A DNA stretch of 64,000 nucleotides from Corynebacterium canis (GCF_030408595.1 NZ_CP047080.1:113831-177830), one strand, 5' to 3'. Numbered from the stretch's first letter, positions 20,301 to 30,863 are shown. Notes: generated by a model from the sequence alone, not told the origin. Made by a program: numbers and translations.

Positions 20301-22025
20301 GAGCTTCCCGTGGGCACGGAATGCACCGTGACGGAGAGCAAGAGTGCTGTTGAAATTGCGGACTATGATTTCCTTACCCCGGATGATCAGTTGACCAAGA
20401 CCGTCACTGTACGTGAGGGTGAGACTGCGGTTGCTGAGTTTGTGAACACCTATGCACGTCAGCTCAACAAGTTCAAGGTTGAAAAGGTCGTGAAGGTTGT
20501 CGATGGTGCTGTTGCGCCCGCTACCTTCGATTTTGATTACAAGTGTGTGCTGGGTGAGGACACTATCACCGGTGAAATCCTTGGTGTGCCGGCTAATGGT
20601 TCCGGCGAATCGGCTGAGATTCCGACGAACTACGTCTGTACGGTCACCGAACGGGATGCCAAGGTTGTCGGCGCAACGCTGGTTACCGAGATTGGCGATG
20701 GTGTGAAGATTGTGGCGAAGCAACCCGATGGTGTTGCTTCGATTCCGGTGATCAAGGTGGATAACGTCTACACCAAGGACCTTGGCGAGTTCACCATCAC
20801 TAAGAAGTTGGTTGATCCTGATGGTATCGCCGCTGGCAAGACCTTCGACTTCAAATATGTGTGCACCCCGCCTGCGGATCGTGCAGGGGAAGCCCCCATT
20901 GAGGGTGTGCTGACCGTCGCCGCTGGTGCGAGCGCTACCTCGCCGAAGATTCCGGCTGGCTTCAACTGTGAGGTCAAGGAAGTCGGTGCGGAGATCGTGG
21001 ATTCCAACCTGGTTACCACGGGCCTGGATGCCACGCTGGTGATTACCAAGGACGGTAAGACCCCTGTGGAGGTGACCAACACCTATTCCCAGTGGAAGGG
21101 TGCGCTGAAGGTTTCTAAGCAGATCCTTGGTATCAAGGCGGATTCGAAGCTGCTGCAGGGTCATGAGTTTGAAGCCGCATTCAAGTGTGTGAAGAACGAT
21201 AAGACCACCAATGAGGGCAGCGTCAAGGTCAAGGCCGGGGAAACCGTGACGGTGGATAACATCGTGGCTAACTCCGTGTGTACCGTGACCGAAAAGCTTG
21301 ATTCCACCAAGGTGAGCAGCCTGCGCTTCCAGCCGGAGTTGTCCACCACCGAGGTGACCGCCGAGAAGATCACCGTTGATGGTGGCTCTACCGATGCCAA
21401 GCTGCTGAACTCCTATGTGGAGTTGGGTAACTTTGCGATCACCAAGGAACTCGGCGGGTTGACTGGCGAGGCGGCTGGGAAAGACCGCGAATTCCACATG
21501 ATCGCAATCTGGACCGACAATGGCGTGGAAACCACCAAGGAATTCACCATCCGCGCTGGCCAGGTTTACAAGGAGTTCCCAGAGCTGCCCGTGGGCACCA
21601 AAGTCACGCTGAAGGAACGTCACCCAGGCAATGGTGTGTTCGTTCAGTGGCACACCCCCGGTTTCACGAGCGACCGTGCCGGTGCCATCGTTGATCACCA
21701 TGATGGCACCGCGGAGCTGACCATCGTGGCCGACAGCCCGGCAGATAAGCCGCAGTTGGTCACCCTGACCAATACCGGTAACCCGCCGTGGTGGTGGGCA
21801 CTGGTGCCGCTGGCGATCCTCGGCGGCGGTGGTGGATCCAGCAATGGTTCCAGCACTTCCGCTCCGCAAAGCACCACCCCGCAGGCACCCGCTCAAGCGA
21901 AGAGCAGCAATGCTCCGGCATCGCTGGCACGTACCGGTGCCTCCGTGCTTGGAGTGGTGGCGCTCGCAGGCCTGGCCGTTGCGGCCGGTGTCTTCCTCGT
22001 GCGCCGCGGACGTAACAACAGCTAA
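17334..22025 (+). CDS. LPXTG-type cell-wall adhesin with DUF5979-like repeats
   Basis: A 1563-residue surface protein. Signal peptide: residues about 15-48. A Ser/Thr/Glu-rich segment follows, then an Ig-like adhesin head (about 115-490), comparable to MSCRAMM N2/N3 folds. Nine tandem domains of the DUF5979 type start near residues 498, 606, 723, 838, 940, 1042, 1148, 1253 and 1363, each with a K-K/T-K-x-V opening, a paired-Cys layout and an N-x-Y end. After PPWWWALVPLA comes a Ser/Ala/Pro linker and the sorting signal LARTG (about 1531-1535), a hydrophobic helix and a basic tail, so sortase should attach it to the wall. The head is encoded by AT-rich DNA, the repeats by GC-richer DNA, suggesting a swapped or acquired ligand-binding head. 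It lies between lysC and asd. Confidence 0.9.
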   Translation: MNLLFNRGRGESAGLGLAKQAVLVAAAFFAAIALVCSMLVLVPNAQAAPNAGNGEVTESLTDEGATGEAGESSQPSLTTTSTTENKPEGQGESSEGGQAEPTTSATASPVNWADNYATKLEFISGGTVLDENSMPKGKVYKGSEFKLKYYWAVGDHEKPKPGDLLIIDLPNWLNVRIHKLDFTAGEYKTCDIGYDEEGKNAAKRIVCRFTDAVVGKNSLNLRGDIEFDVAAVVVEKAEEISWGPHKVDGYYYRTGEKGGPVGKYIHPADKNVKSGDFTKTGKWSFAYNYPNNGDPYVQYVWEVVIPADKIGQSNTFTVEDTFTNVEFEDPFTGEKVSLPQYVAPATQGQVTIARRTGAAAEKGYWKTYDNSVCKGDGDYVHAEIPCADRVAFVDSATLAVTNGSGNKGEVVTVEGVTGGTKSPWEKNNKINITVKNPIADSAYLVEFFSVIPAAKLDSLNNDSPKHKNTATVNGTIPVVSNEVRPHVKVGGHSYGDPNKADLIIRKKLDGPDGVISDKDRFDIRYTINGKEGTCTTSVAQPCWIKNIDKDAKVTVEEPAVTGSQFKWEPGVFAGERNKGKDILIDGNKASIEALQAGERVVLTVTNSYAKATGSLLIKKDVQGLADKKLLKDEIVVDYICVPAGQPTDNVPPERVKVPTNGDVKEIKGIPVGHECLVQENVSSAEVGEKYGINVTYSPEGGKVTIKQGQGENDSNLVTITNKYTLNAAPIFLKKVVTGERPEGLNDDTEFTVKYQCDNDSADGKVKANQPTELKLKAKGDPVTGPEFPLDTKCKVVDEAKDKPKFEDFNFTAELGGEITVSNDAEASTLVVTNTFKKDEAKLRVTKAVSGDAGALAGEKEFTFKYTCGADTGELKVKGNGFAETEKTFPVGTECTVEELGVEPDGSAQIHNHILTVTPEVVQRVVVGKDEGAKYTNNYAVKKGKFGVAKKAEGENGKAAEREFVFDYTCGAETGQVRARGNGLVIEAPVELPVGTECTVTESKSAVEIADYDFLTPDDQLTKTVTVREGETAVAEFVNTYARQLNKFKVEKVVKVVDGAVAPATFDFDYKCVLGEDTITGEILGVPANGSGESAEIPTNYVCTVTERDAKVVGATLVTEIGDGVKIVAKQPDGVASIPVIKVDNVYTKDLGEFTITKKLVDPDGIAAGKTFDFKYVCTPPADRAGEAPIEGVLTVAAGASATSPKIPAGFNCEVKEVGAEIVDSNLVTTGLDATLVITKDGKTPVEVTNTYSQWKGALKVSKQILGIKADSKLLQGHEFEAAFKCVKNDKTTNEGSVKVKAGETVTVDNIVANSVCTVTEKLDSTKVSSLRFQPELSTTEVTAEKITVDGGSTDAKLLNSYVELGNFAITKELGGLTGEAAGKDREFHMIAIWTDNGVETTKEFTIRAGQVYKEFPELPVGTKVTLKERHPGNGVFVQWHTPGFTSDRAGAIVDHHDGTAELTIVADSPADKPQLVTLTNTGNPPWWWALVPLAILGGGGGSSNGSSTSAPQSTTPQAPAQAKSSNAPASLARTGASVLGVVALAGLAVAAGVFLVRRGRNNS

Positions 22026-22047
22026 CCAGCTCGATATTGCGTAACGC

Positions 22048-22082
22048 ACAACCCGGTCACCGTTTTCGGTGCGCCGGGTTGT
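22048..22082 (+). terminator. Terminator after the adhesin gene
   Basis: ACAACCCGG pairs with CCGGGTTGT, extended by ACCG/CGGT around a TTTT loop, 22 nt after the stop codon. The T-run after the stem is short. Confidence 0.7.
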
Positions 22083-22459
22083 TTGCGTGACGGGGGTACT
22101 GGAAACAAGCTGAGACGAATTCTTAACGTCCGCCGGGACCCTAATCGCCAGGCACCACGACTATTGGAATACTTTTTCCAAGGTGACATGCCCGCGAGTG
22201 TTTTCGATAAGCCCACCCTGCCTCACAAGAACATCGCAGGTTGATTGCTATTTTTGGGAAAACCCCGAAACGCATAAGCAGGTTTTTACGGTTCGCTCAG
22301 TGGAGCGGTCTGCAAAAGGCTGCCATGGGGGTGAATAACCGATAGTGCACTCTGCATTATGCCTGCTCAAGGTGTTGCATCCACCTTTATTGCGTACCAT
22401 CATAGGCGAATTTGAAGAGTGTATTGATGCTGTGCCAGCGGCCGCAGGAAGGTGTTTTA

Positions 22460-24220
22460 ATGAACTCGCGATTCTCCGGAATTCGCCTGTGCGTGGCTGT
22501 CATCGGGGTATTGGCGGCAATGGCGCTTTCCATGGTCGCCGAGGGCACCCCGCTGCCGGGCCAGCGCAATATCATTGGAACCGCCGACCACGTGAAGCTT
22601 TCCGCCACCGATCGCCGCGCGACGGCCACCCTCGGCATCAGTAAAACCATCCAAGCGGACGGCGTACCAGCGGAAAACCTCGTCTTTCGATACCGCTACC
22701 GATGCGCCAACCAGGCAGGCTATGCCGTGGCCAGGGCGGATGGTCAGGTGGTGGAGGCGCTCGCCAATATCCCCCTCGGCACCACCTGCCAGATCACCGA
22801 GGAAGCACCCGCCGAGACCATCGCAGGCTATACGGATACCACGCCCGCCGCCGAGCGCATCAAGGAAGTGCAATTACGCAAGGAGGGCCTCGCCACGGTC
22901 GAATTCACAGGCAGTTATCAACGGGCATTCGGCAGGTTCCGGGTAGCCCACGAGGTTGTGGCACCAAACGGCGATGGCGGCCAAGCGCCCCTCGATATTG
23001 ATTATCGCTGCACGCACCCGCACGCCAGTACGATCACCGGTGAGATTCTGGCAATCCAGCCCGGCAGCCACAAAGAATCCGCCGACGTCCCCGCAGGCTA
23101 TACCTGCTTCTCGACGCCCCGCCTCCCCCGCGCCACACTCACCGCAGTGGGCTCCCCAATTACCGTTGCCGCCGCCAACCTGCCCACAATTCCAATAACA
23201 AGTATGTTCGCTAACCCAGGTTGGGCGTATGTGATTGCAAAACAGCTATCACCCCGCCACGGGCAAAGCGCCGCATTCACATTCCAATACCATTGCGTAG
23301 CGCCAACCGGCGACTATCACGGAACGCTCGGCCCGATTGGGCCGGGCCAACGTGCAAGCTCCCCGCCGATCCCCAGTGACCACACGTGCACCATCACCCA
23401 AGCGCCGGGGCCGGCACAAGCCGAATACGGGCAAGATTCCACCACCAGCATCGAGGCCGGCGGGGAAACACTGGCCGAAACCACGACCACATATTCCAAT
23501 TGGGAGGGTGAGTTGGAGGTGGGGTTGGATATCCGCGGCGTCGATAAGCAGGCGAGTAAGCTGCAGCCCACCGCAGCTGGTGTGCGCTATAGGTGCGTGC
23601 GGGCTGGGGCCGTGACCAATGAAGGCGAGGTGCAAGTCGGGCACCAACAAACCGCCAAAATCGAACGCATACCCGCCTATGCCACCTGCGTGTTGAATAT
23701 CCAGCCTCCCAGCAGTGGGCGCATCCGGCTGGACGCGGCGACATCGCAAAGCGAAACCCAGATCAAAGCTGGCATCACCGGCGACCAAGGGCGAGCGCGC
23801 GTGACGCTCCCCGCCGCCTATGTGGAACTCGGCACATTCAGTGTGGCCAAGGAACGCACCGACCAAGACGAGCGGTGCGCGTTTGAAATGCAGGCCTCGT
23901 GGGTAGACAACGGCGTGGAAACCGCAACAAAATTCGAGCTCCGGCAGGGGGAACAATTTGGCGAATTCCCGCCGTTGCCCGTGGGCACCAAAGTGCGGAT
24001 CAAGCAGCAGCGTCCCGCAGGGGAGAACTACACGCGGTGGTGCACGCCGGGGTTTAGCAGCACGCACGCGGGGGCTGTGATCGACGGCGGCAATGGCAGC
24101 GCGGAGTTTATCGTGGTGCCGAACACACCCGCGGATGACCCGCAGCGCATCAGCCTCAGCGAAACGAAGGAAACCCCATGGTGGTGGCGGATCGTGCCGC
24201 TGGCGGTGACGAACTCCTAA
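22460..24220 (+). CDS. Secreted DUF5979-like repeat protein without wall anchor (truncated adhesin paralogue)
   Basis: 586 residues from ATG 22460, which has GGAAGG 7 nt upstream (the frame is open to 22412). A signal peptide (about 1-30) is followed by five domains matching, in order, repeats 4-8 of the preceding adhesin, for example its Y-V-E-L-G-T-F-S-V-A-K segment and its V-D-N-G-V-E-T repeat-8 core. It ends at TPWWWRIVPLAVTNS, exactly where the larger protein enters its linker, so the LPXTG signal and anchor helix are missing, as is the adhesin head. Either it is secreted free, held by a partner, or it is a decaying duplicate. A gap of 434 bp separates it from the adhesin; 22083-22459 holds no other gene I can support. 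Confidence 0.75.
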   Translation: MNSRFSGIRLCVAVIGVLAAMALSMVAEGTPLPGQRNIIGTADHVKLSATDRRATATLGISKTIQADGVPAENLVFRYRYRCANQAGYAVARADGQVVEALANIPLGTTCQITEEAPAETIAGYTDTTPAAERIKEVQLRKEGLATVEFTGSYQRAFGRFRVAHEVVAPNGDGGQAPLDIDYRCTHPHASTITGEILAIQPGSHKESADVPAGYTCFSTPRLPRATLTAVGSPITVAAANLPTIPITSMFANPGWAYVIAKQLSPRHGQSAAFTFQYHCVAPTGDYHGTLGPIGPGQRASSPPIPSDHTCTITQAPGPAQAEYGQDSTTSIEAGGETLAETTTTYSNWEGELEVGLDIRGVDKQASKLQPTAAGVRYRCVRAGAVTNEGEVQVGHQQTAKIERIPAYATCVLNIQPPSSGRIRLDAATSQSETQIKAGITGDQGRARVTLPAAYVELGTFSVAKERTDQDERCAFEMQASWVDNGVETATKFELRQGEQFGEFPPLPVGTKVRIKQQRPAGENYTRWCTPGFSSTHAGAVIDGGNGSAEFIVVPNTPADDPQRISLSETKETPWWWRIVPLAVTNS

Positions 24221-24388
24221 GGCGTGGTGGCCTACGGCGTGGGGGATAAAATGCGAGGTCAAAGGTCGGATCTATAAGAGATAGCTCACTTTCAACCAAT
24301 GAGGTATCGATCCTTGGCATAATTACATCGACGGCCGCAACGAGCCCAGCGGGCACTGAGCCGGTGGGTGAGTGCATCGCGGCGTTGG

Positions 24389-24434
24389 CACCCCGACCAC
24401 TCTTGTGAGGAAGAGCGGCCGGGGTGTTTTATTT
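24389..24434 (+). terminator. Rho-independent terminator upstream of asd
   Basis: CACCCCGACCACTCTT pairs with AAGAGCGGCCGGGGTG (two mismatches), followed by TTTTATTT. It separates asd from the surface-protein genes, so asd must have its own promoter in the 67 bp that follow; TAGGAT near 24453 is a possible -10. Confidence 0.8.
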
Positions 24435-24492
24435 GTGTTCGGCGAGGTAGGATTAACCGGACTCCCAGAATGTTTTGGGGTAGAGAGTGTGA

Positions 24493-25539
<1,047 letters not shown>

Positions 25540-25561
25540 CCGCTAGGCGCTTTGGTTTCTT

Positions 25562-25597
25562 CCCGCCCCGGTGACTTCCGTCTGGGGCGGGTTTTCT
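25562..25597 (+). terminator. Rho-independent terminator after asd
   Basis: CCCGCCCC / GGGGCGGG stem with a 14-nt loop, followed by TTTTCTT, 22 nt after the stop codon. Confidence 0.85.
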
Positions 25598-26403
25598 TGT
25601 ACATACGTTCTGGGGGAGGGCGGCGATTGGCGAGCATTCGACACGAAGTGGTGAATAAATTCGCGCGAATGTGTGAATGGGCTTTGGTGCATTACGGGTA
25701 GGTGCAAATATTGCAAAACCTGAAAATCGATTCTTAATTATAAGCGCAGGCAAAAATTCGGGGTAAGACATTTTTAAACAAAACCTGTGCGGCTTGCCGC
25801 GATTCGCTCGCGGACTGGGGGTTCGTATAATGACAAGCTGGCCTGCAACCACTTCACGCACGTAATGCGGGGAGAGGTCTGACGAGTGCCCGTTTTCCTG
25901 GGAATTTTCGCGCAAGGCCGCTGGGTGGGGGCGCTTGCAATGCGGCATTGTGGGGGTTCGCGGGAGGTGCCCTGGCCCGTGTTTTGCCCCCGACCTTACC
26001 CCCAGGTAAGTAACGAACACATTACACGTTAAGGCTGGTGGGCAGCGCGCAACCCATCGCCTTGATTAACGGATCTTTGCGTGAATGGATATCCCCTGCG
26101 TAATAGCCAAAAACCTGCGCAAGGACCTTGCCTTGCAGCCCCTTTGCGGTCCGGGCCTCTCTGGCCGAACGGCGGGATGTGTAAGCAATATGAATACCTT
26201 TTGCGAAATTGTTTAATAAGAAGCTTAAGAAAATATAGGGGATCGGAATTCGAAAGTAGTTAGGTAGTTAAAATAACGACGCTCCCACGGCGCTTGGACA
26301 CGTGCTAGCTTCAGCCTTAACGGAACGCCGGAGACCCGACAGACGCAGCGTTGTTCGAGGTTAAGAGCGGTTTTGCCCAACACATTGTTCCAAAGGAAGC
26401 AAC
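25598..26403 (+). other. Non-coding region upstream of the pilus operon
   Basis: About 800 bp without a convincing gene; the open frame on the minus strand lacks homology and codon bias. The last 200 bp are AT-rich (around 26200-26270) and probably carry the pilus promoter. AAGGAAG precedes the first pilin start. I cannot place a -35/-10 pair with confidence. Confidence 0.5.
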
Positions 26404-28902
26404 ATGCGAAATTGCCAAGAAGGTGCGCACACTGATCGCACATTTCTGCATGTGTGGCAATCCCGCCTGGTTGTTTTTCTTGCGGCAATTGCGTGCCTTG
26501 TGGCCACCACCGCCAGCGCGGCCGCGATCACCAATGAGGACGCGGTAGCGCCGCAACCTTCCGCGACCACCAGCGAGCAGGAGTCCACCCCAGCGACAAC
26601 CGCCCCTACCTCCGCACCCGCCGAAGCGGAGGATTCGCCGGCGCCCGCCACCACCCCGGCAAGCCCAAGCACCACCGTGGCGCTCGCGCCGCTGGCCGAT
26701 GGGTTCGGTGGATTCCTCGTGCGCGTGGAGGTTTCCGGCAAGGGGCAGGAATTCCTTTCCGGCGATGTGCGCTTCAAGGTGCGCGTGAAGTATGACCTGC
26801 CCGGCAATGCCACCGCCGCGGATTACCCGGATTGGCAGGCCCCCGGCAAACTGGAGCGCGATAAGCGCACCGGCAGCGTGGATATTCAGGTGTCCACGGA
26901 GGAAGAAACTGATGGCCCGCAATTCCCGGACGGCACTGAGCTGAGCCTCGAATATGTGGCAAACACGGCGTCGCAAAGCCCGGCGGAGACGGTGTGGGGC
27001 GCGGGCAAATTCGAGCCCGGCAAGTTTACCGTCGCGGAGAACGCTCGCCAGGACGTGCTATATCAGGCCGTGCTGAATCACGGGAACCTGCCCTTTACCG
27101 TGGCCAAGCACGCGGGCGGGGTCGATGGCGCTGCCGATAAGGAATACAGCTTCCGCTACACCTGCAACGTCAATGGAACCAAGTATTCGCAGGTCATGGT
27201 GGTGCCCGGCAATGGCGAACCCGTGACCTCGCCTGAAACTTTCCCGGCGGGCACTTGCTGCAAGGTCGTGGAGCTGGAGCCTGAGGCCCAGATCGACGGC
27301 GCTGACCTGGTCACGCCGAAGGACCAGCTGACCAAAAGTTTGATCGTCGGCGAAAAGCCCACGGCCCCAGACGTGACTTTTGATAACCGGTACGAGACTT
27401 CCAACCGCGTAAAGATAGCCAAGCGGCCGTTCGACCGCAGCGGCGCACAGGTGACGGTGGTCGGCGACGGTACCGGCGAGTTCACCGCGCGCTACCGCCT
27501 GGAATTCACCAATGTCCGCGATAAGGCGCTTCTGCTTACCGGAGAGGTGTTCGATGAGCTGGCGTACCCCGCCGGCAGCACCATCACCGACGTGGAGTTC
27601 CGCGCCGCGGAAAACGTCCCCGCGCTCACCGGCATTCAGGTGGAACCGCAGGTCGCGCAGGGCGAGGTGGTGCGCCGCCGCAGCATCATCCCGGGCGCGG
27701 CAATCGGTGAGATTCCCGCCGGTGCCACCAAGACGCTGTTCGTGACCGTGCGCGCAACGGTGCAGCGTGAATTGCTGGAGCATATCGGCGAACACAAGTG
27801 CGTAGGCCCCGACCCGAACGAGGCGGAAGCGAGCGATCCTCGCGGCCTGCAAAACTCCATCCTTGTAGACGAGCGCATCAAGGACCTCGATGGCCCCGAC
27901 AATAACCACGCCTGCGTGGAGCTGGCCCTGCCCAAGGTGAATGTGGAGAAAAATCCGCGCCCCGCCAAGGCAATGCAGGTCCGCCCCAATGGCACGGCAG
28001 ACCTCGAGTATCGCATACGCGTGCGCAACGCCGAGGCGCGGATGGGAGCGACCGTAATCACGCTAAAGGACGAGCCGCTTCTCGACGTCGCGGAGGTCAC
28101 CGGCGACGCGCAAGTCACCGTCGCAGCCGACGCCGGCGTCACCATGGAAAACCAGGTGCACACGGTGCCTGCACAGCGCGTGGCAGGCGTGTTTACACTG
28201 GCGGAAAACATCAAGCTACCAGCCAAAACCTCGGTGGAGTTTACCATTCGGATCCCCGTGAAGGTCGCCGCTGGGCGGGAAGATACCGCGGTGTGGAAAC
28301 GGCTCGGCGAATGCTATCGCGATGAAAACGGCGAGTTCGTTGGTGGCGTGCGAAACCGCGTGCATGCCCCCTTCGATGCGGACGGTACGCAGAACAATAC
28401 CGCGTGCATTCCGCTCCAATTCCCGGATCGACCAACCGTTCGATTTAGCAAGGTGAATTTCGAAGGGACGCCGCTGCATGGCGCGGAATTCACAATCTAC
28501 CCGGACTACAAAGGCAAGCCCTCGTGCGTGCCCGTCCATGGCGCCGCGCCGGTGCCGACGGATCCCGCGGACCCGAATATCGCCACGATCGCGCTGGCAC
28601 CAGGCACGTATTACCTCGTGGAGACGAAGGCCCCGAAATCGCACAGCCTTTTGATTCGGCCGGTGGCGTTCCAGATCATCCCGAACGCGGACGGCACCGC
28701 CTACGAAATCAAGTTGGTATCGCACGACGAATACGTGGCGAGCACGGACGGCCTCAACCTGAGGGTCGCAAACACGCTCGCCGGAACGCTTCCGAACTCC
28801 GGCGGTGTCGGGCAGGCCTGGCAGCTGATCCTAGGGCTGCTGGTGATCGGCACTGGCGCGCATCTGATGCGCCGACAAACACAATCCCCGAAAAGGACCT
28901 AA
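26404..28902 (+). CDS. LPXTG pilus tip-like or minor pilin
   Basis: An 832-residue surface protein. Signal sequence near residues 20-42, then a Thr/Pro/Ala-rich segment to about 95. A DUF5979-like domain (opening L-P-F-T-V-A-K, with FRYTC) lies at about 220-330. Beta-rich DUF11-like domains follow, and near residues 680-775 there is a CnaB-type pilin domain with the E-box-like YYLVETKAPKSHSLL. It ends with LPNSG (about 796-800), a hydrophobic helix and a basic tail. It is first in an operon with backbone pilin, class C sortase and a base-like pilin, the position of tip pilins (SpaC/SpaF), though those are usually larger. LPNSG instead of LPxTG is a mild variant. Confidence 0.82.
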   Translation: MRNCQEGAHTDRTFLHVWQSRLVVFLAAIACLVATTASAAAITNEDAVAPQPSATTSEQESTPATTAPTSAPAEAEDSPAPATTPASPSTTVALAPLADGFGGFLVRVEVSGKGQEFLSGDVRFKVRVKYDLPGNATAADYPDWQAPGKLERDKRTGSVDIQVSTEEETDGPQFPDGTELSLEYVANTASQSPAETVWGAGKFEPGKFTVAENARQDVLYQAVLNHGNLPFTVAKHAGGVDGAADKEYSFRYTCNVNGTKYSQVMVVPGNGEPVTSPETFPAGTCCKVVELEPEAQIDGADLVTPKDQLTKSLIVGEKPTAPDVTFDNRYETSNRVKIAKRPFDRSGAQVTVVGDGTGEFTARYRLEFTNVRDKALLLTGEVFDELAYPAGSTITDVEFRAAENVPALTGIQVEPQVAQGEVVRRRSIIPGAAIGEIPAGATKTLFVTVRATVQRELLEHIGEHKCVGPDPNEAEASDPRGLQNSILVDERIKDLDGPDNNHACVELALPKVNVEKNPRPAKAMQVRPNGTADLEYRIRVRNAEARMGATVITLKDEPLLDVAEVTGDAQVTVAADAGVTMENQVHTVPAQRVAGVFTLAENIKLPAKTSVEFTIRIPVKVAAGREDTAVWKRLGECYRDENGEFVGGVRNRVHAPFDADGTQNNTACIPLQFPDRPTVRFSKVNFEGTPLHGAEFTIYPDYKGKPSCVPVHGAAPVPTDPADPNIATIALAPGTYYLVETKAPKSHSLLIRPVAFQIIPNADGTAYEIKLVSHDEYVASTDGLNLRVANTLAGTLPNSGGVGQAWQLILGLLVIGTGAHLMRRQTQSPKRT

Positions 28903-28906
28903 CACC

Positions 28907-28957
28907 ATGAAACAGTTTCGAGCAAAGTTTCGGCACCGGGCCGGGCCGAGAATCTGA
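28907..28957 (+). CDS. Possible 16-residue peptide ORF between pilin genes
   Basis: ATG 28907 starts 5 nt after the tip-pilin stop, with AAAAGGA 7 nt upstream, and encodes MKQFRAKFRHRAGPRI. A small hairpin (CGCCG/CGGCG near 28961-28978) follows. It may be a translated basic peptide, a leader affecting backbone pilin expression, or chance; the good ribosome site is the only positive evidence. Confidence 0.3.
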   Translation: MKQFRAKFRHRAGPRI

Positions 28958-29041
28958 ACAGCGCCGCCTCACGGCGCGACACTGACCCACTACAACCTCA
29001 TAAACACTCCCACCCTCTTTTTTCCAGAAAGGTATGCGATC

Positions 29042-30748
29042 ATGCGTACTTCCCGCCTCGTGGCACATGCGGCAATTGCCGGCCTCCTCCTGTCCTCCAG
29101 CGTCATCGGCGCACCCATCGCACTGGCCCAGCTGCCAGTGGTGTCCAATGTGAACGCGTCCACGATCACCCAGGATCACGGCTCGCTGACCATCCATAAG
29201 CGCCTCAACCCCGAGTCCTATGGCACGAACCCGACCGGCACCCAGGCCGACGTGGCCTCCGCCAAGGGCGACCCCGTGGAAGGCGTACCCTTCCAGATCC
29301 ATAAGGTCACCAGCTTCCAGCTCGATGGCAACGCCGAGGACACCGACCTGAACTCGAACGAGGGCTATGCCAAGGCCAATAAGTTCGCTCAGGAATACGC
29401 CAAGGCCGAGAACAAGCGCGAATTCCTCGCCCAGTACGCCACGCTGGACGAAGGCTCCTCGCAGACCAAGACCACCAATGGCGCTGGCGAAGCGAAGTTC
29501 GATAACCTGCCGCTGGGCTTGTACCTGGTGGAAGAGCTCTCCGCCGCCGACTACCCGACCACCATCAAGGTCAACGGCGAAGAGATCAATGGCGTGATCG
29601 CACCCTCCGCACCGTACCTGGTCTTCCTGCCGATGACGGACCCCACCGACGGCTCCAAGTGGAACTTTGATATCCACTCCGTGCCCAAGAACAGCAGCGT
29701 GGGCATTGACAAGAAGATCGAGGACTACCAAGAGAACAAGGGCTACAACGCCGGTGACGTGCTGAAGTACACCATCAACACGGACATTCCGCGCGTGGAG
29801 CCCGGCCAGACCATCCGCGGCTACGAGATCTCTGACACCCTGCCCAAGGAAGTCACCTTCACCGACGCCAACCTGGCCAACCTGGTCGTGGAGATCGAAG
29901 GCGCGCAGCTGGCCAACGGCGTGGACTACACCGTGGAAGGCGTGAACACGCCGCAGGTTCGCATCGTGTTCACCGCCGAAGGCTTTAACAAGCTGCTGCA
30001 AAACGGCGGCAAGAAGGTCAAGGTCACCCTGCCCGCAACCATCAACACCCCCGAGGTGGCCGATGTTGACGTAGCCGACACCCCCGATCCGAAGGGCAAC
30101 GATGGCACCGACGTCAACGACGGTGTTGCCGTCAACCGCGCCGTGCTGACCTTCACCAATGACGCCGGCTACCGCGCCGAGGTGGAATCCAACTCCGTCA
30201 AGTCCCGCTGGGGCAACCTGCGCATTCTGAAGACGGATCCGCAGAAGGCGAACTCCGGCGAGGCCGCCCTCGACGGCGCCAAGTTCGAACTGTACCGCTG
30301 CGCCGACCAGGACACCCCGCTCGGCGACAAGATCACCATCAACGGCAAGTCCGAATGGACCTCCGGCGAGGACGGCACCAAGGGCCTGATCAATATCAAG
30401 GGCCTCCAGGTCACCGACCTGCTGAACAATGAGAGCATCGCCAACGGCGAAGAAGCCAAGTACTGCCTGAAGGAAACCAAGGCTCCCGAAGGCTACGAGC
30501 TCTCCCCGAAGATGCACGTCATCGACTTCAAGGAAGAGGACCTCGATAACGCCGACCCGGTCACCATCGCGGGTGTCCAGGTGGACAACGATCGCATCAC
30601 CCAAACCGCTGAAGTGGTCAACGTGACCAAGAGCTCCAGCTTCCTGCCCAACACCGGTGGCGCAGGTATCGGCATCCTGATGGCCATCGGTGCAGCAATC
30701 ATCGGCGCAGGTCTCTGGGCTGCAAAGCGCATGAACCGCAAAGCCTAA
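29042..30748 (+). CDS. Backbone (major) pilin, SpaA/SpaD type
   Basis: A 568-residue pilin subunit. Signal peptide residues 1-35, then CnaB-type domains. The pilin motif WNFDIHSVPK gives Lys216, the residue class C sortase would link to the sorting signal of the next subunit. The E-box is CLKETKAPEGYE with Glu478, which forms or promotes the intramolecular isopeptide bond. Sorting signal LPNTG at 535-539, followed by a membrane helix and basic tail. Compared with the usual W-x3-V-x-V-x-P-K, the motif has Ile and Ser at two positions but keeps spacing. GAAAGG precedes the ATG. It sits between the tip-like pilin and the sortase. Confidence 0.92.
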   Translation: MRTSRLVAHAAIAGLLLSSSVIGAPIALAQLPVVSNVNASTITQDHGSLTIHKRLNPESYGTNPTGTQADVASAKGDPVEGVPFQIHKVTSFQLDGNAEDTDLNSNEGYAKANKFAQEYAKAENKREFLAQYATLDEGSSQTKTTNGAGEAKFDNLPLGLYLVEELSAADYPTTIKVNGEEINGVIAPSAPYLVFLPMTDPTDGSKWNFDIHSVPKNSSVGIDKKIEDYQENKGYNAGDVLKYTINTDIPRVEPGQTIRGYEISDTLPKEVTFTDANLANLVVEIEGAQLANGVDYTVEGVNTPQVRIVFTAEGFNKLLQNGGKKVKVTLPATINTPEVADVDVADTPDPKGNDGTDVNDGVAVNRAVLTFTNDAGYRAEVESNSVKSRWGNLRILKTDPQKANSGEAALDGAKFELYRCADQDTPLGDKITINGKSEWTSGEDGTKGLINIKGLQVTDLLNNESIANGEEAKYCLKETKAPEGYELSPKMHVIDFKEEDLDNADPVTIAGVQVDNDRITQTAEVVNVTKSSSFLPNTGGAGIGILMAIGAAIIGAGLWAAKRMNRKA

Positions 30749-30863
30749 GGGTAGCTGCAACGCCTGAGCCACGCGGGCGTCGATAAGCGTGGCAGGGCTC
30801 GGCGGGGAGCCGCACAATCCCCCGCAACCCGCAATGCGCGCATAGCAAGGAGTTGGATCAGTA

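Noticed and set aside
19656..22049. A 797-codon open frame on the minus strand opposite the adhesin repeats
   Set aside because: It mirrors the repeat codon bias of the plus-strand gene and has no domain or ribosome site; a shadow frame.
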